Positions 44,927-54,817 of a stretch of 64,000 bases of DNA are shown here, one piece after another (within the stretch, counting starts at the first letter, position 1; each line of letters begins with the position of its first letter). The stretch spans positions 1 through 64,000 of the forward strand of contig MU831556.1 of the NCBI GenBank assembly GCA_029204225.1, in the 5' to 3' direction. The DNA is from Diphasiastrum complanatum. Its lineage: Eukaryota; Streptophyta; Lycopodiopsida; Lycopodiales; Lycopodiaceae. Both the position numbers and the translations under genes were made by a program. The notes below the pieces were generated by a model, which worked only from the letters and a program-made list of their open reading frames with translations, was not told the DNA's origin and ran no database searches.

Positions 44927-44940
44927 TTCACACGTGTGAA
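44927..44940. promoter_or_regulatory. TTCACACGTGTGAA palindrome in U3
   Basis: A perfect 14-bp palindrome with a G-box/E-box core CACGTG about 125 bp upstream of the TATA-like sequence. It is repeated in the 3' LTR at 50703-50716. bZIP or bHLH factors bind such cores in plants; binding here is inference. Confidence 0.5.
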
Positions 44941-45063
44941 CCAGGCCACAATGTTTTTATTTACTGTATTTTTTCAGTATGATGAAGTGTCAAACTTCAT
45001 ACCCTTCAAAATGAGACCATTTTGATGTATTTTGGTCATATAAGCCATTTTTAGCTATTTTTC

Positions 45064-45071
45064 CTATATAG
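45064..45071 (+). promoter_or_regulatory. Putative LTR TATA box
   Basis: CTATATAG lies 215 bp into the LTR, downstream of the palindrome, in the expected U3 position. Confidence 0.5.
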
Positions 45072-45504
45072 GGAATATCTAGGGTCAAGTACCTTCTAGA
45101 GAGAGGAGAGAGAGTCATCTTCCTCATCCATAAATAGTAGGGAAGTCGTGGAGAACAGGTTGGAGAAACCTTTTGTACGCTTCATTGAGATCAATAGATC
45201 ATTGTCATTGTTTCTTCCTCCATTGAGAGCATTGTTGTGTGTATTGTCTTCAAGCTATTGTGTATGATCTTAGGTGCTTTCCAAAAGTGATAGGCTGATG
45301 TATTATGGACTGTATAATGCTATTTTGGGCCGCACTTGATGTTTATGGAAGTTTCCATTTGTGATAAATGCTTTTTGATCAAGTTCTTTGCATTCTAGGT
45401 AGCATAGAATGTGTTGCCAATTCCTAGCTTATGTAGTTTGGAGTGCAAGCATTCAAGCCAATGATCTTGGAGTTTAGATCCACTTAGGATCTGTATTTTT
45501 CACA

Positions 45505-45517
45505 TGGTATCAGAGCT
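45505..45517 (+). other. Primer-binding site (initiator Met tRNA)
   Basis: TGGTATCAGAGCT directly follows the LTR end CACA. Confidence 0.96.
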
Positions 45518-46676
45518 GGTTGGATTCTATTTACAGTAAGTATTCCATTTTTGGTGATATTTGGATGTTTGATCAAGTTCTAGCATGATTTTGCATTGCT
45601 TTGTTGATCAAATCTTACTAACCTTTGTTTTGTGAGTTGAACTTGTGGATCAAAAGCATATTTCAGGTCTATTGAAGATCAGAGGCTGAAAAGAAACTAT
45701 TTTGGATCAGATCATAACACCTAATCATTTGTGATTGTGAGGCTTGTGCATATTCAATACTAACAATGTTCTTTTCAATCCTATTGTTGACAATCTCCAT
45801 TCTTGGATGAACACTCTCCTTAAGTGGATGAAACTTCTCCTTAAGTGGATGACAAATGCTCTTTTGAGTGAGTTGTAATTCTCCTAAAGGCTGAGCAAAG
45901 CTCCCATTTGGATGAAAGATCCCCTTTTTTGGGTGAACATATTGTAAGCTCCATTGTGAAGAGCATATTGTAAAGATTGTCATCAATTTTGGCATAAATT
46001 TTGGTGTACTTTGTTGAGCATGTAAGTAACTCTCCTTATGTAATTTGATTGGAGCATTTGCTGGAAGGTGTTAACCATTATGCAAGTGTGTTTTCAGGTT
46101 CTTAACAGGTTGAGGAACATTCTCATGTGAAGTGATCTTAGATCTACATCTAAACACCAAGATTTGACAAGATAGTGAAGCTAGTCTTGTGATTCACTAA
46201 GTGTGCTCATTCATTCACCTCTAAATCTTGTATTTATCACTTGCTGGAGTTTATAAACTTTTAGAAGTGTGGTTTACATGTGGGTTTACAGGTTGAATCA
46301 ATATCTTAGTGTGTTGATCATATGTTGATCAAGTTTGTTCATTACTAGGTAATCTTGGCATCCTAGTTTTGGGTATTTTCTAAGAATGCAAGTAACTCTT
46401 CACACCATAACTTGATTTGGTCACTTGCTGGAAAGTTTGAGAGCTTAAGCAAGAGTGTGTTCAGGTTGGTTTGATTTTGTAATCCATTCTTAGTGTGTGC
46501 AAAGTGTTGCATGTGTTTCAATCTTCCTTTCTATGCTTGGAAACCATCTAGGTTCAAGATAGAAGTGTTTTAGGGTCCTAAATCTTCATAGATCTCTTTA
46601 TCTATCATTTGTTGAGAGAAAAGTGAGTGCTAAGTGCTTTAGGACAGAACCTAAAAGTTGAAGAAACATTAGAATC
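45518..46676 (+). other. Leader of the young Copia element
   Basis: About 1.16 kb is untranslated, with recurring TCACTTGCTGGA/TCATTTGCTGGA phrases (near 46048, 46237, 46421) and a CTCCTTAAGTGGATGA direct repeat (45811-45853). No coding frame is credible in it. Confidence 0.75.
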
Positions 46677-49600
46677 ATGGCTTCCAATGGTGGGATCATG
46701 CTAGAGTCTAGTGAAAGGTTGAGTTCATCAAACTACTCTACTTGGAAAGTGAGGATGGAGTCCTTACTTGAGTTGAATGAACTCATGGACATAGTTGCAG
46801 AAATTGAAGAGAGACCTCTCACACTTCAAGAGCAACAAAGGTTTGATAAGAAGGCCAAAAGGGCTCTTCATATCATTAAAATGAATGTTACAAATGAACT
46901 TCTCAAGGAAGTTGGAAAGTGTCAAAGTGCAAGTGAGGCATGGAATGCCTTAAAGAAGCTCTTTGAATCAAAGTCCACATCTAGGGTATTGACCCTAAGG
47001 AGACAAATATTTTCTAGTAGGCAAAGAGAGGGTGAAAGTGCTCATGCATTTATCTTGAGAGTTAAGTCCCTAAGTGATGATTTAGCATGCATTGATGAGA
47101 ACATAAAAGATGGTGAAATAGTCCAAGTTATGTTGAATGGTTTGCTAAATGAACATGCTAACCTTGTGCAAAGTTTTGCCATTCAAAGAGTCTTGCCAAG
47201 TGTGGTTGACTTGCAAGAAATCTTATTGGCTGAAGAACATAGGTTGCAATCAAAGCTTGATGGTGCATCCTTGCAAGGTGGAGGTGAAGAGGCTTTCTTC
47301 ACAAAAGGCAAATTCAAGGGCAAAGGTAAAGGCAAAGGGAAATGGTCCAAAGGTGGTAACTTTGATCATGATGATCACTCTTCCTCTTCCTCTTCTACTA
47401 AGAACAATAAGTCAAAGTTCAAGTGCTTTTATTGTGGGATAAAGGGTCATTTTGCAAATGAATGTTATAAGAAGAAAAGAGAGCAAGGAGAGAGGCAAGG
47501 AAATCTTACAATAGATGAGGAAGAACATAACACATGTGAATCACTTGTTATGACTTCAAGTTTGTTAGCCAACATAGATGATAATGATCCTTGGTGGATT
47601 GACAGTGGAGCCTCATCTCACATGACAAGACATAAGGAATACTTTACATCCTTATTGTCTTATGAGGGAGAAGGTAACATCATCTACACTGCAAATGATG
47701 GTCAATGTGACATCAAAGGCATAGGCACTATTCCTATTTCCCTTTCAACAAATAGGAAAGCAAATCTTGAAAATGTCTTGTACATTCCTTCAATCACTAA
47801 GAATTTGCTTAGTGTAAGTCAAATGATTGACAAAGGACTTGATGTGGAGTTCATTGGAGATGCATGTTTGATAAGTAAATGTGGATCCTTGATTGCTCAA
47901 GGTAGGAGGCATGGTAAACTTTTCAAGCTTGATGCATGTGTGATCTCTAATCATGAAGGATGTATGGCTAGGGAGCAATTGACAAACCAAGAAGTTTGGC
48001 ACAAGAGGTTGGGCCATCCCAACTTCAAATCTTTGGAGGTAATGGCAAAGAAAGAGCTTGTTCTTGGTCTCCCTAAAAGTCTTGTTGCAAACAATAGTGT
48101 TTGTGAACATTGTGCCTTGTCCAAATCTCATAGACTTGCTTATTCTAGATCTACTTCTAGATCTAAAGAAGCTTTTCAACTTGTGCATTCTGATATTCAT
48201 TCTTCTAGTACAACTAGCAATGGTGGGGCAAAGATGTATGCAACTTTCATTGATGACTTTAGTAGGTATACTTGGATCTATCTTCTTAAAAGTAAGGATG
48301 AAGTGTTTGCTGCATTTGTCAAGTTCAAGAATGAAATGGAAAACCAATTCAATACAAAGATCAAATGCTTAAGATCTGATAATGGAGGGGAATACACCTC
48401 AAATAGGTTCAAAGACTTTTGTATAGCACATGGGATTAAGAGGGAGATGTCTAGTCCTAGGACTCCACAACAGAATGGAGTGGCCGAGAGGAAGAATAGA
48501 ACCCTTTGTGAATGTGCCAAGGCAATGAGACTACATGCTAATCTTGCTAAGTCTTTTTGGGGGGAAGCTTTAGCATGTGCTAACTATCTATGTAATAGAT
48601 GGACAAGTGCTTCCTTGGATGGTAAAACTCCTCATGAGGTTCTTTATGGTAGAAGGCCGAGTGTCAAGCATTGTAGGATCTTTGGATGTACATGTTTTGT
48701 CAATATCACACTTGATGATAGAACTAAAGAAGATCCTTCATCAAAGAAGGGTGTGTTTGTTGGCTATAGTGAAGTAAGCAAGGCTTACAAAGTGTACATT
48801 CCTTCTACAAAGAAAGTTGTCATAAGTAGGGATGTCATCTTTCATGAAGAGAATGTTTCCAATGTTGTTGATGTTGATGTTGATGTGCCTACTAATCATC
48901 ATGATGTGCAAGATGTCTTGGATGAAGATGGAGATGCCACTCCAAAGCAAACTTCAAGGAAGACTCAAAGGCAAAGGGCTAAGCCATCAAGGCTAACCTA
49001 TGATGAAAAAGGAAAGCAAGTGGTGGACAACTCTAACTTTGCTTTTCTTACCTTTTTTGATGAACCAACTTGTGTAGGTGAAGCAATTCAAAAGAAGGAA
49101 TGGATCCAAGCCATGGATCATGAGCATCAAGCACTCATCAAAAGCAACACATGGAGGTTGGTAAAGCTTCCAAAGGACAAGAAGGCAATTGGTTGTAAGT
49201 GGATCTTCAAGATCAAGACAAATCAAGATGGATCAATCAACAAGTACAAGGCAAGGTTGGTGGCAAAGGGGTATGCTCAAGAATATGGTATTGACTATGA
49301 TGAGACCTTTGCACCCGTGGCAAAGATGGTAACTATTCGAATCCTAATCTCTCTTGCAACTCTTTATGATTGGGATATGTGGCAAATGGATGTTACTAAT
49401 GCCTTCTTGAATGGTGATCTTGAAGAAGATATTTACATGGAGCAACCCGAGGGCTATGTTTCACATGATGAGCCTAATCATGTGTGCTATCTCCAAAAGA
49501 GTTTGTATGGGCTAAAGCAAGCACCAAGGAGTTGGTATGCTAAGCTCAATTCCTTCTTACTTTCTCAAAACTTTGTTATGAGTGAGTATGATCATTCTCT

Positions 49601-50630
49601 CTACTTTAGATTGAATGAAAATGATATCACTTTACTTTTGATCTATGTTGATGACATTATCTTAAGTGGTGGTAACAATCTAGATATAGATGAAATCAAG
49701 ATGGCACTCAAAAGAGAGTTTGAAATTCAAGATCTTGGTAAACTTCATTATATCTTAGGAATAGAGATTATTAGAACTTCTAAATCTACATTCATATGTC
49801 AAGAAAAGTATGTTAACTCTATTCTAAAAAGGTTTCATATGGAAGATTGTAAAGTTGTTTCTACTCCTATGGAATCAAATGTAAAGCTAACTACAAGAAG
49901 TAATGAAAGATCCTTCAAGGACATTACTCTCTATAGAAAGCTAATAGGATCTCTTATATGGTTAACCATCACAAGACCTGATCTAAGCTTTGTGGTTGGT
50001 AAACTAAGTCAATTTATGCAAGATCCTAGTGAGGCTCATTGGAAGCTAGGAAAGAGAGTACTTAGATACATCTCGGGATCTAGAGATTTTGGCATCTTGT
50101 ATGGAGGTACTACACCTAACCTTTGTGGATTTTCAGATTCAGATTTTGCAGGTGATCAAATGGATAGGAAGTCAACAAGTGCCTTTGCAATCTATCTTGG
50201 AGATGGAGTGGTCTCATGGCTATCAAAGAAGCAACCAACTATCTCTCTATCTTCCACCGAAGCCGAGTACAAGGCATTAACAACATGCACCAAGGAGATT
50301 CTTTGGATCAAGAGGATGTTATTGGATCTTCACTTGCTGGAACCAGAGAAGACTCCAATCATACTTTGTGATAACCTTTCAGCCCAAAGCTTGGCAAGCA
50401 ATCCTGTTTTTCATGCAAGGAGCAAGCACATTGAGATTGCTCACCATTTTGTGAGAGATCAAGTCATTGCCAAAGAGGTGGAGCTTCAACATGTCTCTTC
50501 AAAGGAGTGTGTGGCTGATATCTTCACCAAACCATTGGGAAAGGACCTATATTTAATGCATAGATCTAATCTTGGAATGTGCTCAAAGACTATGTTGAAA
50601 CTAGCATCCAATGTTGAAGAGGGAGTGTGA
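46677..50630 (+). CDS. Copia gag-pol polyprotein, intact
   Basis: A single 1317-residue frame starts at MASNGGIMLESSERL. Domains in order: gag (about 1-230); CCHC knuckle at residues 250-263 (CFYCGIKGHFANEC); aspartic protease with D309 in WWIDSGASSHMT; pre-integrase finger (VWHKRLGH...CEHC); integrase core with D506, D568 and E604, the last two 35 apart; the RKAKPSRLTYD-type linker; reverse transcriptase with WQMDVTNAFLNG and Y990-V-D-D; and RNase H (FAGDQMDRKST, SLSSTEAEYKAL, ILCDNLSAQSLA). It makes virus-like particles and copies and integrates the element. All catalytic residues that I can check are present. The TGA stop lies inside the first five bases of the 3' LTR. The start is the first ATG of the frame after the leader and matches the family gag start. 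Confidence 0.97.
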   Translation: MASNGGIMLESSERLSSSNYSTWKVRMESLLELNELMDIVAEIEERPLTLQEQQRFDKKAKRALHIIKMNVTNELLKEVGKCQSASEAWNALKKLFESKSTSRVLTLRRQIFSSRQREGESAHAFILRVKSLSDDLACIDENIKDGEIVQVMLNGLLNEHANLVQSFAIQRVLPSVVDLQEILLAEEHRLQSKLDGASLQGGGEEAFFTKGKFKGKGKGKGKWSKGGNFDHDDHSSSSSSTKNNKSKFKCFYCGIKGHFANECYKKKREQGERQGNLTIDEEEHNTCESLVMTSSLLANIDDNDPWWIDSGASSHMTRHKEYFTSLLSYEGEGNIIYTANDGQCDIKGIGTIPISLSTNRKANLENVLYIPSITKNLLSVSQMIDKGLDVEFIGDACLISKCGSLIAQGRRHGKLFKLDACVISNHEGCMAREQLTNQEVWHKRLGHPNFKSLEVMAKKELVLGLPKSLVANNSVCEHCALSKSHRLAYSRSTSRSKEAFQLVHSDIHSSSTTSNGGAKMYATFIDDFSRYTWIYLLKSKDEVFAAFVKFKNEMENQFNTKIKCLRSDNGGEYTSNRFKDFCIAHGIKREMSSPRTPQQNGVAERKNRTLCECAKAMRLHANLAKSFWGEALACANYLCNRWTSASLDGKTPHEVLYGRRPSVKHCRIFGCTCFVNITLDDRTKEDPSSKKGVFVGYSEVSKAYKVYIPSTKKVVISRDVIFHEENVSNVVDVDVDVPTNHHDVQDVLDEDGDATPKQTSRKTQRQRAKPSRLTYDEKGKQVVDNSNFAFLTFFDEPTCVGEAIQKKEWIQAMDHEHQALIKSNTWRLVKLPKDKKAIGCKWIFKIKTNQDGSINKYKARLVAKGYAQEYGIDYDETFAPVAKMVTIRILISLATLYDWDMWQMDVTNAFLNGDLEEDIYMEQPEGYVSHDEPNHVCYLQKSLYGLKQAPRSWYAKLNSFLLSQNFVMSEYDHSLYFRLNENDITLLLIYVDDIILSGGNNLDIDEIKMALKREFEIQDLGKLHYILGIEIIRTSKSTFICQEKYVNSILKRFHMEDCKVVSTPMESNVKLTTRSNERSFKDITLYRKLIGSLIWLTITRPDLSFVVGKLSQFMQDPSEAHWKLGKRVLRYISGSRDFGILYGGTTPNLCGFSDSDFAGDQMDRKSTSAFAIYLGDGVVSWLSKKQPTISLSSTEAEYKALTTCTKEILWIKRMLLDLHLLEPEKTPIILCDNLSAQSLASNPVFHARSKHIEIAHHFVRDQVIAKEVELQHVSSKECVADIFTKPLGKDLYLMHRSNLGMCSKTMLKLASNVEEGV
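50615..50625 (+). other. Poly-purine tract overlapping the coding end
   Basis: TGAAGAGGGAG lies immediately before the 3' LTR and also encodes the last residues (EEG) of the polyprotein. Confidence 0.85.
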
Positions 50631-51280
50631 AAATTGTCAACATTTCCTAGCTAGTTTGAGGCCTAAATTGGCTAAAATTGTAAATAGTTTTGGTTCTGGA
50701 GTTTCACACGTGTGAACCAGGCCACAATGTTTTTATTTACTGTATTTTTTCAGTATGATGAAGTGTCAAACTTCATACCCTTCAAAATGAGACCATTTTG
50801 ATGTATTTTGGTCATATAAGCCATTTTTAGCTATTTTTCCTATATAGGGAATATCTAGGGTCAAGTACCTTCTAGAGAGAGGAGAGAGAGTCATCTTCCT
50901 CATCCATAAATAGTAGGGAAGTCGTGGAGAACAGGTTGGAGAAACCTTTTGTATGCTTCATTGAGATCAATAGATCATTGTCATTGTTTCTTCCTCCATT
51001 GAGAGCATTGTTGTGTGTATTGTCTTCAAGCTATTGTGTATGATCTTAGGTGCTTTCCAAAAGTGATAGGCTGATGTATTATGGACTGTATAATGCTATT
51101 TTGGGCCGCACTTGATGTTTATGGAAGTTTCCATTTGTGATAAATGCTTTTTGATCAAGTTCTTTGCATTCTAGGTAGCATAGAATGTGTTGCCAATTCC
51201 TAGCTTATGTAGTTTGGAGTGCAAGCATTCAAGCCAATGATCTTGGAGTTTAGATCCACTTAGGATCTGTATTTTTCACA
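50626..51280 (+). repeat. 3' LTR of the young Copia element
   Basis: 655 bp, almost identical to the 5' LTR, followed by the AATAA target duplication. Confidence 0.96.
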
Positions 51281-52040
51281 AATAATCGTAAAAATTGAAG
51301 ATGAATTAATAACAGGAAAAAAAACAAGGAAGAACAACCATAGAAAAACTGTAAATATATTTCTATTAAAAAAAATTGTACATGTGTCTCATCCACATCA
51401 AGTGAGATGAATATTTAATCAGTATCAACTATCTATAATCTCTAAATCCATTTCTCCAGTTGGAAGTAGCTTGGGCGGAGAACACTCGGCCACTGCAACT
51501 GGATATGAATTTTCGATCACAAGCTTTATGGTCTCCTGCCTGAAGTGCATTGAAAAAACCAAAAAACATGATTAAAATTTATTAATCGAAGATTACCTCT
51601 TCCAGATTTGGAAGTCCATCTTGTAGTGCAAGCCAATTAAAAAAGTGTTTGGCATTACACACCGTATACCAACCTCAAATGACAGAATCAATCTGTTGGG
51701 AGGATTGCAGAATCCAAATTTTAACATTATGAGATATCAGATCAATGCGCAGGATGTTATCATAAAATCTACAATGGAAACAAGTGCGCGTCAAACCAAT
51801 ATCCAAAAAATATTGTTTGAATATCGGATCAACATGCACGTTATGAAACCAAACAATAACTACAAGGGCGCATCGAACTAATATTGATAAATTTTTAGCT
51901 CATTGATGTACAAGGACTATAGATATAAGCTCCAATGGTCACTGCAATTAGAAAACAATAAAGTTATGAGAATCAATGTGAAATCAAAATTCATATCAAA
52001 AATTCAACATAATAAAATCTAAAAAAAAAAAAAGACACTT
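51281..52040 (-). other. Non-coding flank, intron-like on the minus strand
   Basis: On the minus strand a GTAAGTG at about 52043 and a pyrimidine-rich TTTTCTAATTGCAG near 51945 would form a plausible 95-bp intron downstream of the H3-fold frame. Short open frames on the plus strand (51645-51881) look like chance. No recognised gene is present. Confidence 0.4.
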
Positions 52041-52043
52041 ACT

Positions 52044-52500
52044 TTGTTATGTATCGCAACACGAGAGTTGGAGTTCCCAGTCTGACCTATTGGAGCATAT
52101 CATCGTGCAGACTTTCGAAATCAGGGAAATCAAATGCAACCATGAATTGAAGGAGAAACAATGCTACATCCATAAACAATGGGGTTTGGAAAAACTCCAT
52201 CCAATACTGAATTGCCCTACCTCCTACATCGTCACCTAGCACTTTATCCCTACTTTCTAATTCACTTGTATCTAAACTAGAAAGGGGGAGACCAGCATTG
52301 GTCTTCAACATCTTAAAACTATATCGAGGACCTAAAGCTTTAAGATACGTGTTTAACAATTGGTCATGCTATACATATTGAGGAGTATTTACAAAGGCAA
52401 TTACAGGAAGTGACGGAAGTAATACAGATAAACCGTAAAAAGAATTGTCATTCAAAATTGATTCTACTTTTACATTAACAAAATCATCTAAATCATTTCC
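52044..52500 (-). pseudogene. Unrecognised C-terminal domain downstream of the H3 fold
   Basis: After a frameshift at about 52520 the minus strand reads GNDLDDFVNVKVESILNDNS and continues across a single TAG (near 52370). It then runs through YLKALGPRYSFKMLKT, GDDVGGRAIQYWMEFFQTP and FMVAFDFPDFESLHDDM, shifting frame once more near 52090 before PIGQTGNSNSRVAIHNK and a GTAAGT donor-like site. About 150 residues are mostly open, helix-rich and acidic. I know no family for it. It follows the H3-like part and proline tail in the same direction, so it may belong to one ancestral protein. Confidence 0.4.
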
Positions 52501-53115
52501 TAGAATAGGAGGAGGGGAACTAATATTAAGGGGGTAGGAGGAGGAGGGGCTTTAGCAGGAGGAAATTTATTAGGAGAGGAAGATTTAGCAGGAGAAGGTA
52601 AAGATGGAGTTCTGGGAGGAGAATTCCTAGAAGAAAGAATCTCATCCAGAGGAGATGGCTTGGGAAAATCCCTCACTTTATTTGGAGGGTAAAGAGACCT
52701 CCTCTTCTTTGAAACACTCCCGCTCTGTATACGAATAAGAAACCGGGATGGTTAAGACTGCTTTCGTTTTCTCCTCTCTGAATCTTGTTTTGGAGGATAG
52801 AAGGCAGCAGGTCTAAAGTATTCTGCAAATTTGTCATATGTGTCCTGAATCCTGAACACAATGTTGAAATTCTTGGACATGATGGTCACCCTCTTGGCAT
52901 GGACAGCTGCAACAACAATATCTAAAAAACATTTCAACTGGAAATCCTCATATGCACTGTGCAGTGCCTCTATTTCGTTACCATCCATCTCACATCTATA
53001 GATAGACTTCTTGTAATGTCTCTGATGGATCTCTGTATGTGATCTTTCAGAATCAGAAGATTATTTGTCTTCTGTAGCTGCCGAATATCCTTGAGCCAGG
53101 GTGGATCTCTTCTTC
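52500..53115 (-). pseudogene. Histone H3-fold protein, CENH3-like, with proline-rich tail (broken)
   Basis: From about 53113 the minus strand reads RRRDPPWLKDIRQLQKTNNL, LILKDHIQRSIRDITRS and IDVRW. After a one-base loss near 52990 it continues as EIEALHSAYEDFQLKCFLDI and HAKRVTIMSKNF. This is the histone H3 fold from helix N to helix 3: QK-x-x-LLI, QR-x-x-R-D/E-I, and HAKRVTIM identical to H3. QKT, RW before helix 2 and the E-D-F in helix 2 are closer to centromeric H3 than to canonical H3. The usual N-terminal tail is missing where CACTA sequence begins. After FRIQD a C-terminal extension follows, with a TAA (52752-52754) and then, in the same frame, about 80 proline/serine/lysine-rich codons. 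It is broken in at least three places. Confidence 0.75.
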
Positions 53116-54260
53116 TACCCCTTTACTAAATGGATGATTTTCATCATGCAAGTACTTGTGATGATTTTCATATACAGCTTTTTTTAAATGACATGAGTAT
53201 CGAGCATTAAAATTTGGTCCACAAATGAGACATGTGTGATATCTAGTAGTTGTAAAACCTAAAAGAATCAAATCCAATTAGTGTTATAAATAGAATTTTT
53301 TTAAAGACTAAATATTGCATGCATAAAAAACAAATATATAAAAATTACAAGTGATTTCATTTTATAGTCACATAAAAAATCGCCCAATCATGGACAGTCA
53401 TGCATAGTCCACATTAAAATTGCCCGCAACAAAAATGTATTGTTTTGTAGTGGATATGAGTTGTCATATGCTTGGACTCCCTTCCATAGTAGTTCTAGTT
53501 CATGCAAGGCAGATATCCATATTTGTTTTTATGTTTTCCAGAAATTAGAAGTGCTAGTATGAGATGTCCTTTTTCTATGCTTAACCAATGTGGAATGTTA
53601 TAGTTGACCAACACTACTAGCCAAGTAGACCATGTGTTTGACATTTTTCCAAAGGGGTTAACCCCGTTTGTTGCAAGTCCAAATCTTATGTTTCTTGTTT
53701 CCATAGTGAAACATGGATATTCTTTGTCAATGTGTTTCCATGCACGAGAATATGAGAGTAAACCTCATGATCTCATCCGAAGAATGATGACTAGCATGCC
53801 AATTCACAAGTTATGCAAGAGACTTGCAACGAAACAATCATTGCAATCATATGATTATTGGATAGTGTCGTAACATATAGTCTCCTTTGAGGAGTAGTTT
53901 GCACAATAACCTGTACATAATCAAATGAATTTTCATAATATAAAGTAAAATCAACTAGCCAACTTAAAATTTTGACATGAACAACAAATCTACTAAAATC
54001 TTTAGAAAAAATTTCAAACTTATTTGTCCAAATAAGGATGTAACAATTGTATCACTCCATTTATATTTTTCTTGGAGGTTCAATATAAGCAATGAAGCGG
54101 CCACACGAGATGTCTTTGCTCCAAGATATAATGGTGTGTTTGATTTTTCTCTCAATATTTTTTTTCTTGTCACTAATAAATGATTCACTATCATGTTCAA
54201 TGTGTTCTTCCACGTCATGATGCTCATAGACGTTATTCATCAAGTTGTTCATGATTTCAA
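53116..54260 (-). pseudogene. CACTA TNP2-type transposase fragment, copy 1
   Basis: The minus strand holds an acidic N-terminal piece (54252-54061, YEHHDVEEHIEHDSE), METRNIRFGLATNGVNPFGK with NTWSTWLVVLVNYNIPHWL (53704-53495), and a zinc-finger-like block TTTRYHTCLICGPNFNARYS with LKKAVYENHHKYL (53277-53130). These are hallmarks of Transposase_21 (TNP2), the cut-and-paste enzyme of CACTA elements. The sequence matches 56335-57600 but breaks off after HPFS, where the H3-fold frame begins. No CACTA terminal repeats were seen. Confidence 0.85.
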
Positions 54261-54817
54261 TTTCATCTTGAATGCAAAAATCATTTTTAGCACTTGATCT
54301 TAATTATGAAGAAGAAGTAGTAGGTCGAGGCTGATTTGTTTTGGCACGTTGTTGTTCATCAATTTTAATCACGGCTCTCAATCCCATATGCTCACAACGT
54401 GATAGTTGATTTATGTGTGGCCCGTTGTATGCCAATTTGAAATGCATTCTCTACAACTTTTGCATCTTTCTTGATATTTGGAGTGCATTCCATCGGAAGA
54501 GCAACATGCAAATGGAACATTGCCATTGTTAAAGCTACAATCATGTAAATGAATCAGAATATAGTAAATAAATATGAATAGATCTAGCATTCCTTACTTT
54601 TGTAATGTTTATGTGGCATTGAAAAATCGTCTTGTCTTATATTTCACTATAAGCATACAGTGATTTCAAAAGTTCTGCCTCTCCCGCTTCAGTTTTTGCA
54701 TTGAGCACACCAAGATTTTCAGTCTTAAAGCTCTGATCCCGAATTTTGGAATGAGCATGAAGAGAAGTTATTACATCTCATGCTTAACTAACTATTGTCT
54801 GAAGTTATCCATACTAG
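54261..54817 (-). other. CACTA flank, no clear frame
   Basis: On the minus strand, scraps such as CEHMGLRAVIKIDEQQ-like text suggest transposase N-terminal sequence, but no frame exceeds about 60 codons. Nothing else is recognised. Confidence 0.4.

Larger units (their letters stand above)
44850..45504 (+). repeat. 5' LTR of the young Copia element
   Basis: It begins TGTGAAAATT and ends TTTTTCACA. It contains a perfect 14-bp palindrome TTCACACGTGTGAA (44927-44940) and a likely TATA box, CTATATAG (45064-45071), which would place the transcription start about 30 bp further on. Confidence 0.96.
44850..51280 (+). mobile_element. Full-length, recently inserted Copia LTR retrotransposon
   Basis: This 6.43-kb element is complete: LTRs 44850-45504 and 50626-51280 (655 bp each, TG...CA ends), Met-tRNA primer site, an uninterrupted gag-pol, a poly-purine tract and the 5-bp target duplication AATAA (44845-44849, 51281-51285). 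Reading the two LTRs side by side I find one difference (C at about 45178 against T), so insertion was recent. The integrase scrap at 7131-7606 belongs to the same family. It is potentially autonomous, but expression cannot be judged from sequence. Confidence 0.97.

Noticed and set aside
47790-48347. A 185-codon minus-strand frame opposite the Copia integrase
   Set aside because: It is a shadow of the intact gag-pol frame. The same applies to 17155-17559 and 48278-48520.
50631-51280. Possible env-like third ORF after pol in the young Copia element
   Set aside because: The pol stop lies inside the 3' LTR, so there is no room for another gene.
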